From assembly GCA_029255685.2 (NCBI GenBank), contig CM055314.2, forward strand, positions 4,544,399 through 4,608,398: a DNA stretch of 64,000 nt, read 5' to 3'. Of this stretch, positions 33,402 to 46,250 are shown in pieces. The position numbers and the translations under genes are program-made. Below the pieces are notes generated by a model. That model was given only the letters and a program-made list of their open reading frames with translations. It was not told where the DNA came from and ran no database searches. Numbering within the stretch: the stretch's first letter is position 1; each line of letters starts with the position of its first letter. Origin of the DNA: Silene conica (Eukaryota; Streptophyta; Magnoliopsida; Caryophyllales; Caryophyllaceae).

Positions 33402-35219
33402 ATGAATGTTGAGAAGCTAATGAAGATGGCCGGTGCTGTTCGCACTGGTGGCAAGGGCAGCATGAGAAGGTATAGATACAATGTTATTGTCAACTCCTTT
33501 TATCCATTTCTAAACTTTCTATTTTGCAAAATTTACCGCGCATATTTTCTGTTGTGCTTTGTGATTATGTCTGTTAGGGGTTGTCTTTACACCATTTCAC
33601 ATACCTGAACCTGTTGCCCAGTGCCCACATTCTTCCTGCCATACTTAGTAGAGTAAGGTTTGACACCTTGCTGTTGTCTGTATTCTTATAGCAGTGATAT
33701 TCACGATTCATGTCCTTATCCCAATGAGTGATAGGAAATGATCTGGTCTCTGACAATGGAAGTTGATTCTCGACAGTTTGTATTGTCTTTTGTAAAAGAA
33801 AGGCTCCTACCCGTATAAATATTACTCCGTATATTGATAAGATACGTAGTTTATCATTTTATATTTCAAGGAGTTACTCTCCTTTGATCTCGCGAATTTG
33901 CGAGAGCTAACATATTAGTTTGTGAATGGTTCTTTCTCTTGTAAACATCATATGATTTTTTTTATCTTCTGAAATTTATTGTGTGCCGTAGATCCCCTCA
34001 CTGTGTAAAAGTCGTTTCTCTCTAAATCTATTGCTGCCAACGTCTGTTGTGGCTTAAATGAAGTCGGTTACTATGACAGTTGAGATTGTCAAACCTTAAG
34101 TGGGGGTATATGTATTGGCTTATGGTATGTTTAGCTTGGTATAGTTAATGGTGATTCAATTAACTAGCTTCTTTATCTGCCTCTGATTCATATGAAATTG
34201 CAGAAAGAAGAAGGCCGTCCACAAAACTATTACCACAGACGATAAAAGACTACAGAGTACCCTAAAGAGAATAGGGGTCAACTCTATTCCTGCAATCGAG
34301 GAAGTCAATATTTTCAAGGATGATCAAGTCATCCAATTTCAATCCCCTAAAGGTTGGTTTAAGTTATAAAATTTTCCAATTTCGTTGTGCTGTGCTAGTA
34401 GACGTGATAAATATCGCCTAACTAAATTTATTCAACGTAATGTACAACCTAATCTGACGAGGACCCTTTTTTCTCCTTCAGTTCAAGCTTCAATTGGAGC
34501 GAATACTTGGGTTGTTAGTGGTACACCGCAAACCAAGAGTAAGTACCTTCCTTAAATTATACATTGGTTTTGCTGCGATCGCATTGTGAGGCAATAAAAG
34601 GGCAGCCCAGTGCACGATGGCGTCCCCGCTAGGCGAGGGTCCGGGGAAGGGCCCCACCACAAGGGTGTAATGGGGGCAAGCCTTCCCTTGCCATTTTGGC
34701 AGGAGGCCGCTCCCAGGACTTGAACCCGCGACCTCACGGTTACAAAGCAACACCTTAACCGGTGCGCCAAGGCTTCCCTTCATTCTGAGGCAATATTGGG
34801 CTTATTTATGCCGCGACAACCAATTCGAAAATCTAAGTGCATGCGTCCAAAGTCCGTGTGTTTTTTTCACTTCTGATTTATGCACACATTAACTTTGTTG
34901 GACAATTTTTATTGTTCTTCCAGGATTGCAAGATATTCTTCCTGGAATCATCAACCAGTTGGGTATGTATACTCGTCATTTAAGATTATTGCTTCATGTT
35001 CGTATCTTTCAGTCATTAATTTAATCTCTGGTATGACTTTCAGGGCCAGATAACTTGGACAATTTGAGGAAGCTGGCAGAGCAGTTCCAGAAGGGCGGAC
35101 CAACTACAAACCCAGACGGTACTGGACTGGATACTGTTGATGAGGATGATGACGAGGTTCCTGATCTTGTAGCTGGAGAAACGTTCGAAGCAGCCGCTGA
35201 GGAAGGCAACAAGGCTTAG
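33402..35219 (+). CDS. BTF3: BTF3 / nascent polypeptide-associated complex subunit beta
   Basis: Five coding exons in phase: 33402-33469, 34204-34352, 34482-34538, 34923-34961, 35044-35219; 162 aa. N-terminus [19 protein letters not shown] and the basic RKKK stretch (ribosome-binding region), then the NAC domain (about residues 37-102) with [38 protein letters not shown] and [17 protein letters not shown], and an acidic tail ([17 protein letters not shown]). As the NAC beta subunit it pairs with NAC alpha on the ribosome exit tunnel and shields nascent chains; BTF3 was also described as a basal transcription factor. Length matches plant BTF3 (about 160 aa). Intron 3 holds an antisense Au SINE. 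Intact. Confidence 0.97.
34596..34780 (-). mobile_element. Au-type SINE copy 3
   Basis: Very similar to 6411-6601. Target duplication CATTGTGAGGCAAT / CATTCTGAGGCAAT (34582-34595, 34781-34794; one mismatch). Antisense within BTF3 intron 3. Confidence 0.92.
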
Positions 35220-36507
35220 TATTGCTGATATTTCTCCACTCTCTCTTCTTTCCTTTTCCTTCTTTTTGCTGGTTATGTAGAGCAGTTTTGCTGAATTTGC
35301 GTCAAACAGTTAGTCAAGAAATGTGTATTGTGACAGGAGACAGGTTAGTTATCACTTATCAGTATATCAGCAGTTCTTTGTTCATTCGTTTTTAATACTG
35401 ACTTAAGTTTGAGGGTCCTCCTTAGACCGCTGTTATGGGGTTAGGACATTTTGATGTGCTGTTAGCCTGTTACTGGTTGTTTCAGGGGTATGAGCTCATG
35501 GGATTTGAGCCGGGTTTCATACTTTCAGGTTTGGTTGTTTCTTACAGATCAATCCGAGAACTGGCCGAGTCAGTTTATTCATATCTCTCAACATTTTATT
35601 GGTAGAGACCACCAGACAGAAACAATGGCTCGACCTAGCAAGTCTTTTACGGTAATTGATCCAGTGCAGTAGCTAATTAAGTACTAACTGCATACTTCCC
35701 AGTTCCCACTATTCATCTCTTCAGAGTTGAAGTTAGGCAAACCGTCCAAGCACATGGTTGCTAGGGTAAACCGTAAACTAAATAGAGCCACCCGCACCCA
35801 CCTATTTTCTTAGCCACTGCCCACCCCGCACAGCGACCTGTGCTCTTATGTCCTTTTGATACCACTATCCATCATAATGCCTCAATAACTCCTGCAAATT
35901 GCAACTGTGCATCGTAAATCAAAGTACTTTTACTCAAATGATCACGAATTCACGATCACTTGAGACCATGAACAAAAACTAGTGGCAATAAAAGGAGAGG
36001 ACATTACAAATTACGGAGTAGTTCAGTTCACCATTACTTGAATTTGCAACTACAATGAGTCAATGAGGGTACTAGTGGCATTAGCAATTAGTTGGCGATT
36101 TTTCTTTGTTTTGTGAAATGATGACATGTCAATCATTTGAGAAGTCTTTAGGATGACATTTATCAATTTATTCTAGTTTAATTTAACTCTTTTCAATCGA
36201 AAAATAGGGCTTAAATCATGATAAATATTTCATTTTATTTATGTCGCAAACGTCAACTTTAGATCAAATCTATCAAAACTAACAAATAAATGAATAAGGT
36301 CTAAACAAGTCATATAGACAGTATATTTTTTTTTGGACAATGTTCAATACAAGCACTTGTAATTTAAGTAGTTAAAAATGTTACAAGTTAAACTTAACCC
36401 ATGACTTCCATGAGTTGAATAGTCGAGTAGTGTCATCCAAATTAATCAAATTCTAATTTAATTTAATCAATCAAATAAAGACGTCTATATATACTTGTGT
36501 ATTTAAT
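35220..36507. other. BTF3 3' flank and intergenic DNA
   Basis: The first few hundred bases are the 3'UTR region of BTF3. No further gene supported; a 60-codon frame at 35490-35672 has no recognisable features. Confidence 0.45.
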
Positions 36508-37059
36508 GGTATTTACTAAATCCCGCACATGATTTTACTTGATTCTGCACAATTTTGTCACCTTATTCCGAATTTACCCTTAACTAAAAAAACATTAAAA
36601 AAAAAATTCTCTTCTCTTCCTTTCACTCCCAATCAAACTAATAATTTAATGAATTATGAATTTTAATTCGTACATATCACAAGTAATTTAACTATGCTAT
36701 CAACATATTTAATAATACGCGTCTTTTAATTAATTAAATGAATATTTTTTGATCTTAAAGAGAAGGATTTTTTACAATTAGGGTTTAAAATTTAGGAATT
36801 TGGGATTTTCAATTATTGAAAGTGGGTCGGTTTACGGCTGCTATTGATAGATCGATTTATGGTAGATGGTGGTGGTGCGTTCTGGTGGTTGGGCTAGTAG
36901 TAGTTGGGTGGCGGAGCATACATGTTTTTTTTTGAGAGATTTTTTGCTTTTGATTATTGTCTTCTCTAATTGTGTGTGAAAATGAGAGGACTAAAATCAG
37001 AATAAGATGATAAAATATGCGAGATTAAGCAAAATCATGTGCGAAATTTAGCAAATCCC
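36508..37059. mobile_element. TIR element, 'TAAATCCCGCACATG' family, copy 1
   Basis: Ends GGTATTTACTAAATCCCG... and reverse-complement GGGATTTGCTAAATTTCG... with 8-bp target duplication TATTTAAT (36500-36507, 37060-37067). No transposase. Copy 2 is at 53931-54647. Confidence 0.82.
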
Positions 37060-37251
37060 TATTTAATTAGACCAGCCTAATTAGGAGTAGTAGAAAGTAG
37101 AGAGTAGATCCGGGAAATTTGTCCCATAATTCCAAGACAAAAATATTGATAATAATTAAAAAGATATTGTAACCCCAAAACAGAGGAGAAAAAACCTAGG
37201 AGAAAACAAACACACGTTGAGTGAACAGCAGTCTCTCAACTCCCTAATAAA

Positions 37252-40200
37252 ATGAAAATTTACCAAAATATCCCTACTACTTCCACTACTTCTCCACTCT
37301 TGACCGATCACTCACCCTCGTTGACTCCCTCTCTCCCCGACCAATCCCACTCCCCGTCTTCTTCTCCACCCTACACGGTGCTCCACGACACCGAAGAAGA
37401 AGAAGAACATCATCATGATGCTGATGATGATGATGACGACGACGTCGACGTGGAGGAGAGAGAAGATGAAGAAGTTAAGTTGACGAAGGAACTATTGATT
37501 TCGCGGCAGAAGAAACTTGCTGATGGATTCTTTGAAGTTGAAGCTATTCGTAAAAGGAGGGTTTGCAAGGTTTTTATTTATTTATTTATATATTTATTTG
37601 TTTGTTTGTTTGTTTGTATCTGATTGATTGATTGATTAATTTCAATTTGTGTGATTCTTAGGGTTTATCCATAAATTGATCAACTTTCGATTATTTGTGA
37701 TTTTTGTTTTGCAGGGGGAGCCGCAGTATCTCATCAAATGGTGCGTCTGTTTTTTCATCTGTTTTTGTTGTTTTATTTTTACTTGGAATATTGGATCTGA
37801 GAGCGGTTTTCTGTAAATAACTAAGAAGAATCTGCTGTAATGAACAGAGAGGGCTTTAATTAGCTAGGGTGTATCAGGTCATCGTGTTTGTGTGTTTGAT
37901 TGTCAAGTATGAATGGAGGTTACTTGAAATGGTGATGGTGTTACGGACTGTTCCTATTGCATGGTATGGGACATGAGTCCCACATCGATCAAATGGGGGG
38001 TTGATGTGGTTTTATATAGGACAAGGGCTCTACCACCCTTTGAGCTAGCTTCTGGGGTGAGTTCTCCTTTGTCCTCTATCAATGGTATCAGAGCCAACCT
38101 CGGAGTGGGTGGCCTGGAAGAGCCAGCCGTGACCCAACGAGGACGTTGGTCCTGAAGAAGGGATGAATGTTACGGAGATGGTTTTGGTGAGCTTACATTT
38201 ATGGAATTCACGGCGTTTTGGATGTGCATACTGTTTTCATTTGGAAGGAAAGGTGTTTGATCTTTGATTGTAATGTGAAGGAAAGGTGTTTGATCTTTGA
38301 TTGTAATGTGATTAAGTAGACCGCAAGAAGTAGTTGTTGCTGGTTATCAAAAATGGTGGGAGGACTAGTGTGCTTGTTTGTGGTTTGTATCTGGTTGTGC
38401 TATTAGTGGTACGATGCAATCAAATAATTCTTCTGTTCCATTGTATACATTTCCTTCCAAAATCTCCTTCACATTTTGGAAAATCGTACGTATATGATCA
38501 ATGGAACATAGGAAGTAGTAAAGTTTGTGTCTTTTCTTAGTTACTGTCGTTGAGAACTAGAAAAGGCAGTCAATACTGGCTTCAGAGTTGGAGGACCTTT
38601 TAAAATTGTTACTCCCTCCATTCAAGTCTACACTACCACTATCTATTTTACACACTATTCACAAACGACCATTCAAATCCGATTTTCTCTCTATACGTAA
38701 ATGAAATTATATTCATGTGGTATCTTGTTTTATTCGTCTTTACGAGTATATTATTAATATCTAATTTTTATAATTTTTGAAAATACGTAACTAACAGTAT
38801 TTACCGCATAAAATGCGCGTTGGCAAACGTGAGAAAAGAAATTGGTAGTGTGGAATTGAATGGAGGGAGTAAAATTTACTGTCAATTGCAAAATGGTTGA
38901 TCCCATTTACTTAGGGTACTTCCCTTGTGAGTTGTGACGGAGGGAGTGATTTTTGATGAATTTTGTGTTGGATCGATGGGTTGATGGTAGGCATGTTATT
39001 CATCTCCATAGGGAAGCGAAAGGACAAAATATTGAAGCGTTTTCGCCTTCTATTTCAAAGTTCTTTTAGCTAGTGATCTATATCATGAAATCAGCTCTAA
39101 ATTTCGGTTTAGGAAATTAGTTATGCGTGGTTTACAATTTTTATCAATATTTGACGAGTATCCTTGTCTGATTGGCTTTTATGCTTGATTCAGGCGTGGT
39201 TGGCCAGAAAGCGCCAACACTTGGGAGCCTGTTGATCATCTTCAAACATGTCCTGATGTCGTGGAGGCATATGAAGAGAGGTTTTGCTTTCTTCCACGCG
39301 CTTTTGAATAAGCCTTATGTTCACCTATGTCACATGTTCATCTGTTCACCTGTTGTTTAAGTATTTCTCTCTTGGCTGCAGGTTGCAGTCTGGTCAGAAG
39401 AAGAATTCTTCGAAACGCAAACGCAAATTCACCCAGCAGAAGAAGAAAATGCAGTATTCTTATGGTGCCACCAAGAGTAAGGTATCACCACTTGAGATGC
39501 CTGTTAACAATGACCCCCGGGATTCTGCTGCTTTAGATAATTCCAAGAATGCATATCATCAACCTGGCATGGTTGATATTGTTGTAGAGCATGATGAAGT
39601 GTTAAAATGGTCTAGAGCTCCGAAAAAAGTTGATCGCAATGGTTCTCAAACTCTGTCTCTAGCTGTTACCGGCAGTGAAAAAGATCATCCGAAATTTTTA
39701 CCACTCTCTTGTCAAGATGCAAGTCGAAGGAATTTGGATGAACATTTGCAGCAAACTATATTTGTAGAAGGAAATGGCCCCAGTAATCAGCTCTCTAAGT
39801 CAACCTGTGTAGAAGCAGGTCAAAGCAATCAGCGCCGAGGTGCGCAGCGAAGGAAATCGAGTTCTGTACGTAGGTTCACGCAGGACGTGACATCATTAAA
39901 TATAGATTGCTTTGACACCCCTTTGCCAGGTAATGCTAGCACTTCAGAAGGCAATGAACAATTAGTGGTAGGGAGTTCTGATGTTTTTCGTAAGAAGAGA
40001 TCTGACAGTCTAAGGAGTGCTACTATCACCAAGATCATCAAGCCAATAAGTTACTCTGCATCTGTGATAAACAATGTTCAGGATATTTCAGTGACATTTG
40101 TGGTCATGAGGTATGTTTAGCCTAATTCTTCCCAGTTCTTTGCTGTGATTATGATTTCTTCTTGAATATTCTCATGTCTATATATTTTTGTTAGGTCCAA

Positions 40201-41696
40201 TTTTCACAATATCTATTTTTTGGAGTGGGAGAAAGTCGGAATTTTTTTTCAGAAATGCTATGAAATCCTGTCTCTCTGTATAAATAACGTACAGGGTACT
40301 AAAATTTGCATGTGCACCTGTATGACCCATTTCTCACATTCACGACTGATCATGGTATTCAACTACCCCTGTTACATTGTATATTATGTGAAGTCTTTCA
40401 TTACTGTTACGTTATTTCCCGTTACTGACACTCCAAATTGAAATGCCAATATATATAGGGCACGTTAACTGATATTCCACGTTTTAATCTGCATTAACCA
40501 CGCCTTTTTTGTGCCTTGTTAAAGATGATGCAATTTTTGTAAAAAGTTAACCTTTGACAGAAACAGTTTTTAGAGCTGATGCTTAAATTTATGCTGGCTC
40601 ATTGTCATGAGGGTGACGCTGTAGACATCCAACCTCCTTACCCTCTAATATACATGAGGCTTAGACACACTAGGGTGATGTTGTCTGTTGTTGAAGAAAA
40701 TTAGGAAGGGGATGAAGGGCATTGCGACTCTGCGAGGGAAATCCTGTAACCCTTTGTTTTGATGCGAATTGTCCCTTTTGGTTTCACCAGTCCTTTGTCT
40801 TCATCTACGAGCTCCACCTACTGCCTACTGACTTGTTGGAACAGTCCACTAGAGTGTTCTTAGTTCCCCTTGCATCCCACGTGTATTGTCCTCATTTGAC
40901 ATTGATGGTAACTCAGCATCAACTTTTACCAATATACTCTTGGATTATACAATAATTACAACTACTCTAAAATGATATTATGAAACTAATATTTATACTT
41001 GAGCAAGTTTATAGTCACGATTGACCACTAAAGTCTGGATTTCTAAGTTATGGTCATGGTTGAGCACTATGGTGTGTCGATCCACATAAAAGCCGTGGTT
41101 AACCGTTAAAATTATCAAAATTTAGTGAAAGCTTGCCTTTCTTCTTGACTGAAAGGAGTTTGGTTTTCAACGATGATCTTGACACAAGTATGATGTTCAA
41201 TTGAGTGAAGTACTGCACATTGACATAAGAAGCAATTTAGCAGAAAGTGTTGCGGTTTTTGTTTTATTTTATTTTGACAGCTCTTTAAGGTTCATCATAT
41301 AGATGTTGTTAAATGTTGCATATTGCATCCTGTCTATTAGGTCTGATGGGAAGGAGGTTATGGTAGATAACAAGTATCTCAAGGCAACAAACCCCTTTCT
41401 GGTATATGCTTCCCCTTTTTTTGCTTTGTACTTTGTAAACTAGAGAGTATAAAGTTAGAAAACGTCTAACTTGTGACGGGCATTATCCGTCACAAGCTGA
41501 AGACGGATAATGCCCCTCTCAAAATAAGGCAAGTGGGAGGAAAATGGAGCACCCCATGAATAATGTCATTTACATATTGTGACTTGTGAGAGGGTCATGA
41601 CGTCTTCTGTGACAGATAGTGTGCGTCTAAAATGAGATTTTGTGATTGCAGTTGATCAATTTCTACGAACAACATTTACGGTACAATCCTACCTGA
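37252..41696 (+). CDS. LHP1: LIKE HETEROCHROMATIN PROTEIN 1 (Polycomb H3K27me3 reader)
   Basis: Six exons, consistent phase: 37252-37569, 37715-37740, 39194-39280, 39382-40110, 41341-41401, 41652-41696; 421 aa. Layout: Ser/Pro-rich N-terminus; a strongly acidic run (residues 47-75); chromodomain about 92-143 ([30 protein letters not shown]); basic nuclear-localisation-like KRKRK at 155-159; a long hinge; chromoshadow domain about 365-421 ([27 protein letters not shown]). W115 and W118 supply two walls of the methyl-lysine aromatic cage; the third position is Phe94 where HP1 has Tyr. LHP1/TFL2 binds H3K27me3 and works with Polycomb complexes to silence targets such as FT and FLC. Length fits (Arabidopsis 445 aa). 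Intron 2 contains a TRIM-like element and a Stowaway MITE. Confidence 0.96.
37577..37640. repeat. Compound microsatellite (ttta)n/(tttg)n/(attg)n
   Basis: Short tetranucleotide runs just inside LHP1 intron 1. Confidence 0.8.
37941..38173 (+). mobile_element. TRIM-like LTR element lacking its 3' LTR
   Basis: LTR-like block from TGTTACGGACTG (37941) to CTATCA (38083), immediately followed by TGGTATCAGAGCC (tRNA-iMet primer site), a short interior with GGACGTTGGTCC, and a purine-rich tract before TGTTACGGA at about 38169, where the second LTR breaks off after about 9 bp. GATGG flanks both sides. It lies in LHP1 intron 2. Confidence 0.7.
38612..38869. mobile_element. Stowaway MITE 5, LHP1 intron 2
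   Basis: CTCCCTCCATTCAA... and ...TTGAATGGAGGGAG, TA on each side, same subfamily as copies 1-3. Confidence 0.93.
41461..41640. mobile_element. GACGG-family MITE in LHP1 intron 5
   Basis: CTAACTTGTGACGGGCATTA... with an internal inverted repeat (GGGCATTATCCGTC / GACGGATAATGCCC). Ends and target duplication not resolved. Confidence 0.55.
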
Positions 41697-42151
41697 GGAG
41701 GCCCAGTCTCTAGAACTTTATGCCATTTATAAGTGTGTATATATTGGTAGCGGAAGGTGGAGCGGTCGAACGGTCGAACCTACAAGAAACATTCAGGAAA
41801 GTTTGAAGGACCTGAACTGTGAAAATTGTATATCCTGTGCTGTATGTAGGAGCTTCTGAGCATGTATAGTCTGTAACTCAAAGTCTTGCTTTAACTTGGA
41901 GGCGTTTCAGGGTTTACACAATTCTTTGTTTTTTTTTTTTGGATGAGTGGAATTGAGGTAATTTGTCGTGTAACCTCCAGTGTTGCTCCATTTCAATCTA
42001 ATTTTCAATTATATCTTTTGATTTGACCTAAGGATTCGAGTTTTTTTTGTCAAAAAGTGTCTTTGTAAAATTACTACCTTTTTTTTTTTTAATAAAATGT
42101 TACCTTTTATAACTTTGATTTGTATTTTTAGTACTATTCTAATATCAGCAA

Positions 42152-42325
42152 TTCTCATTGAAGACGGACCAATTCCGTCTCTTTAAGAGACAATGTCACC
42201 AGTTTAAGGACAAACGTGACCATGTGAAAAAATAACTTGTTAACTTAGAAATTTATACTGGTTACATATAACGTTAAAATGGTAACATTTAGCTTGTCTT
42301 CCCCGTCTTCAGCAAGACTTGTTGT
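42152..42325. mobile_element. GACGG-family MITE 3' of LHP1
   Basis: Starts AATTCTCATTGAAGACGG and ends CCCGTCTTCAGCAAGACTTG, matching the family ends at 25628-25814 and 52631-52822. Confidence 0.55.
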
Positions 42326-42487
42326 TCTAGTATTTTGGCAAAAAAGTCAAATCTCAGGCATTGACTGCAGGGACGAAGTTCGGTCTAAATTTCAGCCAGG
42401 GTTGAATTTTGGTTACTTCAGTTGTCCTTTAAATTTATTTTTTGTGAAATGTATCTTAATTAACGGTAAACAATTGATTAGGATTAT

Positions 42488-44038
42488 TTTTTTTTTGAAT
42501 AAAAGGCACATGCCTTACTTCATTAAAGCTAAATCATACGCTACAGCAGAACGCACCGCTACCGGCAGAGCAATCAACCAGTCAGTCCTACCGTTACAAC
42601 GAGGAAAAACATGAGCTAGAGCATGGGCCACAGAATTGTTTACCCGACTCGTACAAGACCATAAAATTGAACTAAAAGAACTACTACAAGACAAAATATC
42701 AGAAATAATGAGAAAAAAAACACTTCTTCCGCTAGCCTTACGCTTCAACGTATTGATAACCTGCCAACAGTCGCTTTCAATGACCACGTTTTCATATCCC
42801 CGACTTCGCGCTTCCCTAACCCCATCAAGAATAGCCACCGCTTCGGCCACATGAGGCTCCCATTCCTCCTCCTGAGCACAAGAATAACTCCACAAAACCT
42901 CCCCATCCGGCCCACGACACACCCCTCCCCAGCCAGTACCATCCCCCTCCTTCACACCTGCGTCAACGTTGATTTTCACGTAACCCCTTCCCGGTCCCTC
43001 CCATCTCGCCGGCTCCCCACTCGTACCCCCTGAGCGCCTCTTATCACGACTATCACCACCTATAGCAGATTCACCCTCACACAACGCTGACTCACTCAAA
43101 ACATCTCTGACCCGCTTCAGCACCGTACTCGGATCCGTCCACCACTGCTCAAAAATGACTTTATTCCTGTGCTCCCAAATCGCCCAACAGCCCACCATGA
43201 ATTTCGCGTGATCATGTCCATCCATCTCCCTCCATCTCGCATCCACCCAGTCACGGAGACTACCCCCCTGCTCCTCCTCTTCACAATCCAGCCCAAGACC
43301 GCACCACACACTCTTTGACAAATTACAAAAACGGAAAAGGTGCAAAGAAGATTCATTAACTGCATTACAAAAAGGACAGACAGAAATACTACCTCGAGTC
43401 CGGGATGCGATGTTCGCTCCTGTTGCAAGCGCCTCACTGCATAGTTGCCAAAAGAAGAGCTTCACTCGGGGCCAGACCGGGACGTTCCAGAGCCTATTCC
43501 ACAGCCATTTTTCCCGTTCCCAACAAGACACACCCCCCATTTCACGCATATCCGCCTCCCCAGCCAACATTCGATAGCCCGATTTAACAGTATAAACACC
43601 GTCCTTTTCACCACGCCAGTACCAATCATCCATAGGCCGTGAAGCACTTAAAGGAATATTTTTAATTCTCATCGCATCGATGGGCTGAAAAATCGCATCA
43701 ATAACATCACCGCGCCAGCCACCCCCATCGATAAGGTCACAGACCCGCATCAACTCACGACCCGGAGAACATGGAGAAAGAATACGACCGGAACTCGTAT
43801 GAGGCAGCCATGGTACCGTCCAAATACAAGTGTCCTGCCCATTCCCAATGCATTTACGAATACCATCCCCAACCGCTCGTTTCGCTTCCAAGATACCCCG
43901 CCAAGTATAACTCGGATTATACCCCAACCCCGCGCTAGCAAAAGAATCACGGGGAAAATAACGGGCTTTCATAAGCCTAGCCCATAAACTACTTGGTTCC
44001 GAGAACAATTTCCACACTTGCTTACCCAATAAAGCCAT
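42488..44038 (-). mobile_element. 5'-truncated LINE with open zf-RVT/RNase H frame
   Basis: Single open frame of 507 codons (42515-44038) followed by a poly-A tail (poly-T at 42488-42496). It starts in the end region of a LINE reverse transcriptase ORF (ALLGKQVWKLFSEPSSLW ARLMKARYFP), includes the zinc-binding zf-RVT domain (VKLFFWQLCSEAL...CPFCNAVNESSLHLFRFC), and ends with RNase H (YVKINVDAGVKEGDGTGWG, EAVAILDGVREARS, VIESDCWQVINTL, VNNSVAHALAH). Endonuclease and RT catalytic parts are missing, so it cannot move on its own. Composition is more GC-rich than its surroundings. No clear target duplication. Confidence 0.9.
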
Positions 44039-44872
44039 GTTGAAATGTTTAAAGTCACGAAAAAAATAAATAAGGTAATAAAATAAATTATGTCATAAAA
44101 TGATTTTATAAAAAATTATTCAAGGTGATACGGCTAGAGTCGTAAAAGTATTTCCTAAATAGAGTTAGTTTCATTAAAGCGGTTTCACACTACTAATATT
44201 ATTGTTAAGTGAGTAAAAATGATTAATAAAAGGTCTCGTTATACTACAAATTTGTATTAAAATGTCTTTACGAATATTTGGTAAGAAAATATAAATTGGT
44301 AATGGGATAGACTATATACAAAATACAAGGCATATTATGAAAATTGTAAAATAGCTTAGAAAAAATTAACTCCCCTGGGGTTCGACACGAGATCTATTGG
44401 AATATAATTGTCACTAACTACCTAGATAGCATCAAAACGGACACGGGACACGACATGCCGTGAAATTTAGGACACATGACACGTTATTTAAATTTAATAA
44501 AATATACATGTATAGTTATAAATGTTTGATTTTAATTTTGTAAAAATATTTTTAAATAAGTGAATGTATAACTTGCCCTTGGTAATAACTCATTTTCATT
44601 TCTAATCCAAACCAATATTCTAATTAATCTCTTTCGACAACGCATTTCTCGTCTGAAGAACATCATTCATCGCAAATGATAACCAAATACCATGGACACG
44701 GTAATTAATCTCTTTCGACAGCGCATTTCTCGTCTGAAGAACATCATTCACCGCAATGATAACCAAATACCGTGGACACGCGATGGACACGGCTCAAATA
44801 CCATGGACACGTGCCCAAATAAATAGAGAAAGTTAGACACAGCTGTTTAGGTGCCCGACACGTTTCGGCGTG
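44039..44872. other. Repetitive flank of the gypsy-type insertion
   Basis: Includes an ~80-bp tandem duplication (about 44620-44700 and 44701-44783, 'tctcgtctgaagaacatcat') and many GGACACG motifs that continue after the LTR element (50694-50760), so the LTR element landed inside an older repeat. Confidence 0.6.
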
Positions 44873-46245
44873 TGATTAGTCTATTTTAGTAGAATTTAAT
44901 AAAGGTTATTTTGATGATTAATTGATGGATTGGGAAGTATTTTATTGGATTTTAGTGCATATGTCTTTGGTGTTGGTTTGAGATGGAATTGTGCATTTTC
45001 ATGGGATAAATGGATTGATTTCTGTTTAGTAATGAAGATGGATTCTTTATAAGTTGGTATTGGGCTAAAGATGTTATGTGAGTGGATTTTAAAGCAAGTC
45101 AAAGCCCAAAGACTAAGACAAAGCATTGAAACTTCCAAGGCAAAGTGACATTGGATTCCATGTATTCCAACTCTTTTATGCTCAACATTGGATTCCATCT
45201 CTTCTATGACACAACAATATGACATAATGAATTCCAACAACTCCTTAATTCTCCATTATTTTGACAATTATGTTCATTCTTTATGAGAGGTTATGGAGAT
45301 ACTCATTTATGGGACTTTATAATTATGTTCTTTGAAGACCTATAAAAAGAGGTATTGTTGATCAATGGAGGGACACTTCTTACACACTTCTCATATTGAT
45401 ACATTCTCTACATTTTAATCATTAGAATTTCTATAGTTTATTTAGTTAGTTTTATTTGTATGGAAGAGTAAGTTATTCGTCTTGGATCAAGCAATTGAAG
45501 CAAATGAATTAGTGTTTTGTAAGACTCTTTACTCTATATTTTTATCTCTTGAATATTGATTTTTATTCTCAATTCATTATTACGATTATCGATAGTTTTT
45601 ACTAGTTTGATCACCTAGTTTATATTATCTATAATCTATTGCTAGTTTAGGAATTTGAATCTTTTGTTCAATTACCTAGACATTAGTAGCAACTATTGTT
45701 CATCAATTGTATGCTTTTCATCGTTGTTGAATTGTAGGAGAATAATAATCATATGAATTAAAGTGTAGAACCGCTTGTGTATGCATTTGTTCTTCTTTGT
45801 TGGCTTCTCTAGTTATAACCTATGGCATGATTAAATTTAGATACGCTTGGACTAGATTGTCATCACCATAAGGGTTGTTTATGTGCGCTTTTCGCAGTGA
45901 ACAACTAAAAATAAGGAGAAGTAGAAAATCATGTTTTCACAACAAAGTATTCAAGAGTAAATAGAGTTTAAAAGTGTCAATGATCAAACCTATATCATTT
46001 GTGGAAATTGTAAGACCTAAGACTTCTTTTTATAATTTCATTCATTCTAATATTTTAATATTTTACTTTGTAGACTTAGATTCAAAACCACAAACACCCC
46101 CCAATTAGTTACATTAGAATTATTTACAAACACACACACTAAACATAGACCTTCCTTGTGGGATCGACCCCTACTTACCCTTGCTATTGTTAGAGTTTGT
46201 AGTGGATAAAATTGTTAATTTGGAGACTCGCGACAAGTCTAGCCA
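44873..46245 (+). repeat. 5' LTR (1,373 bp)
   Basis: Starts TGATTAGTC, ends GTCTAGCCA. By eye only two substitutions relative to the 3' LTR (near 45440 and 45503). Confidence 0.95.
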
Positions 46246-46250
46246 AATTT

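Noticed and set aside
44896-45240. 114-codon minus-strand frame, present identically at 49344-49688
   Set aside because: It lies within the two LTRs and has no recognisable features; identity reflects LTR identity.
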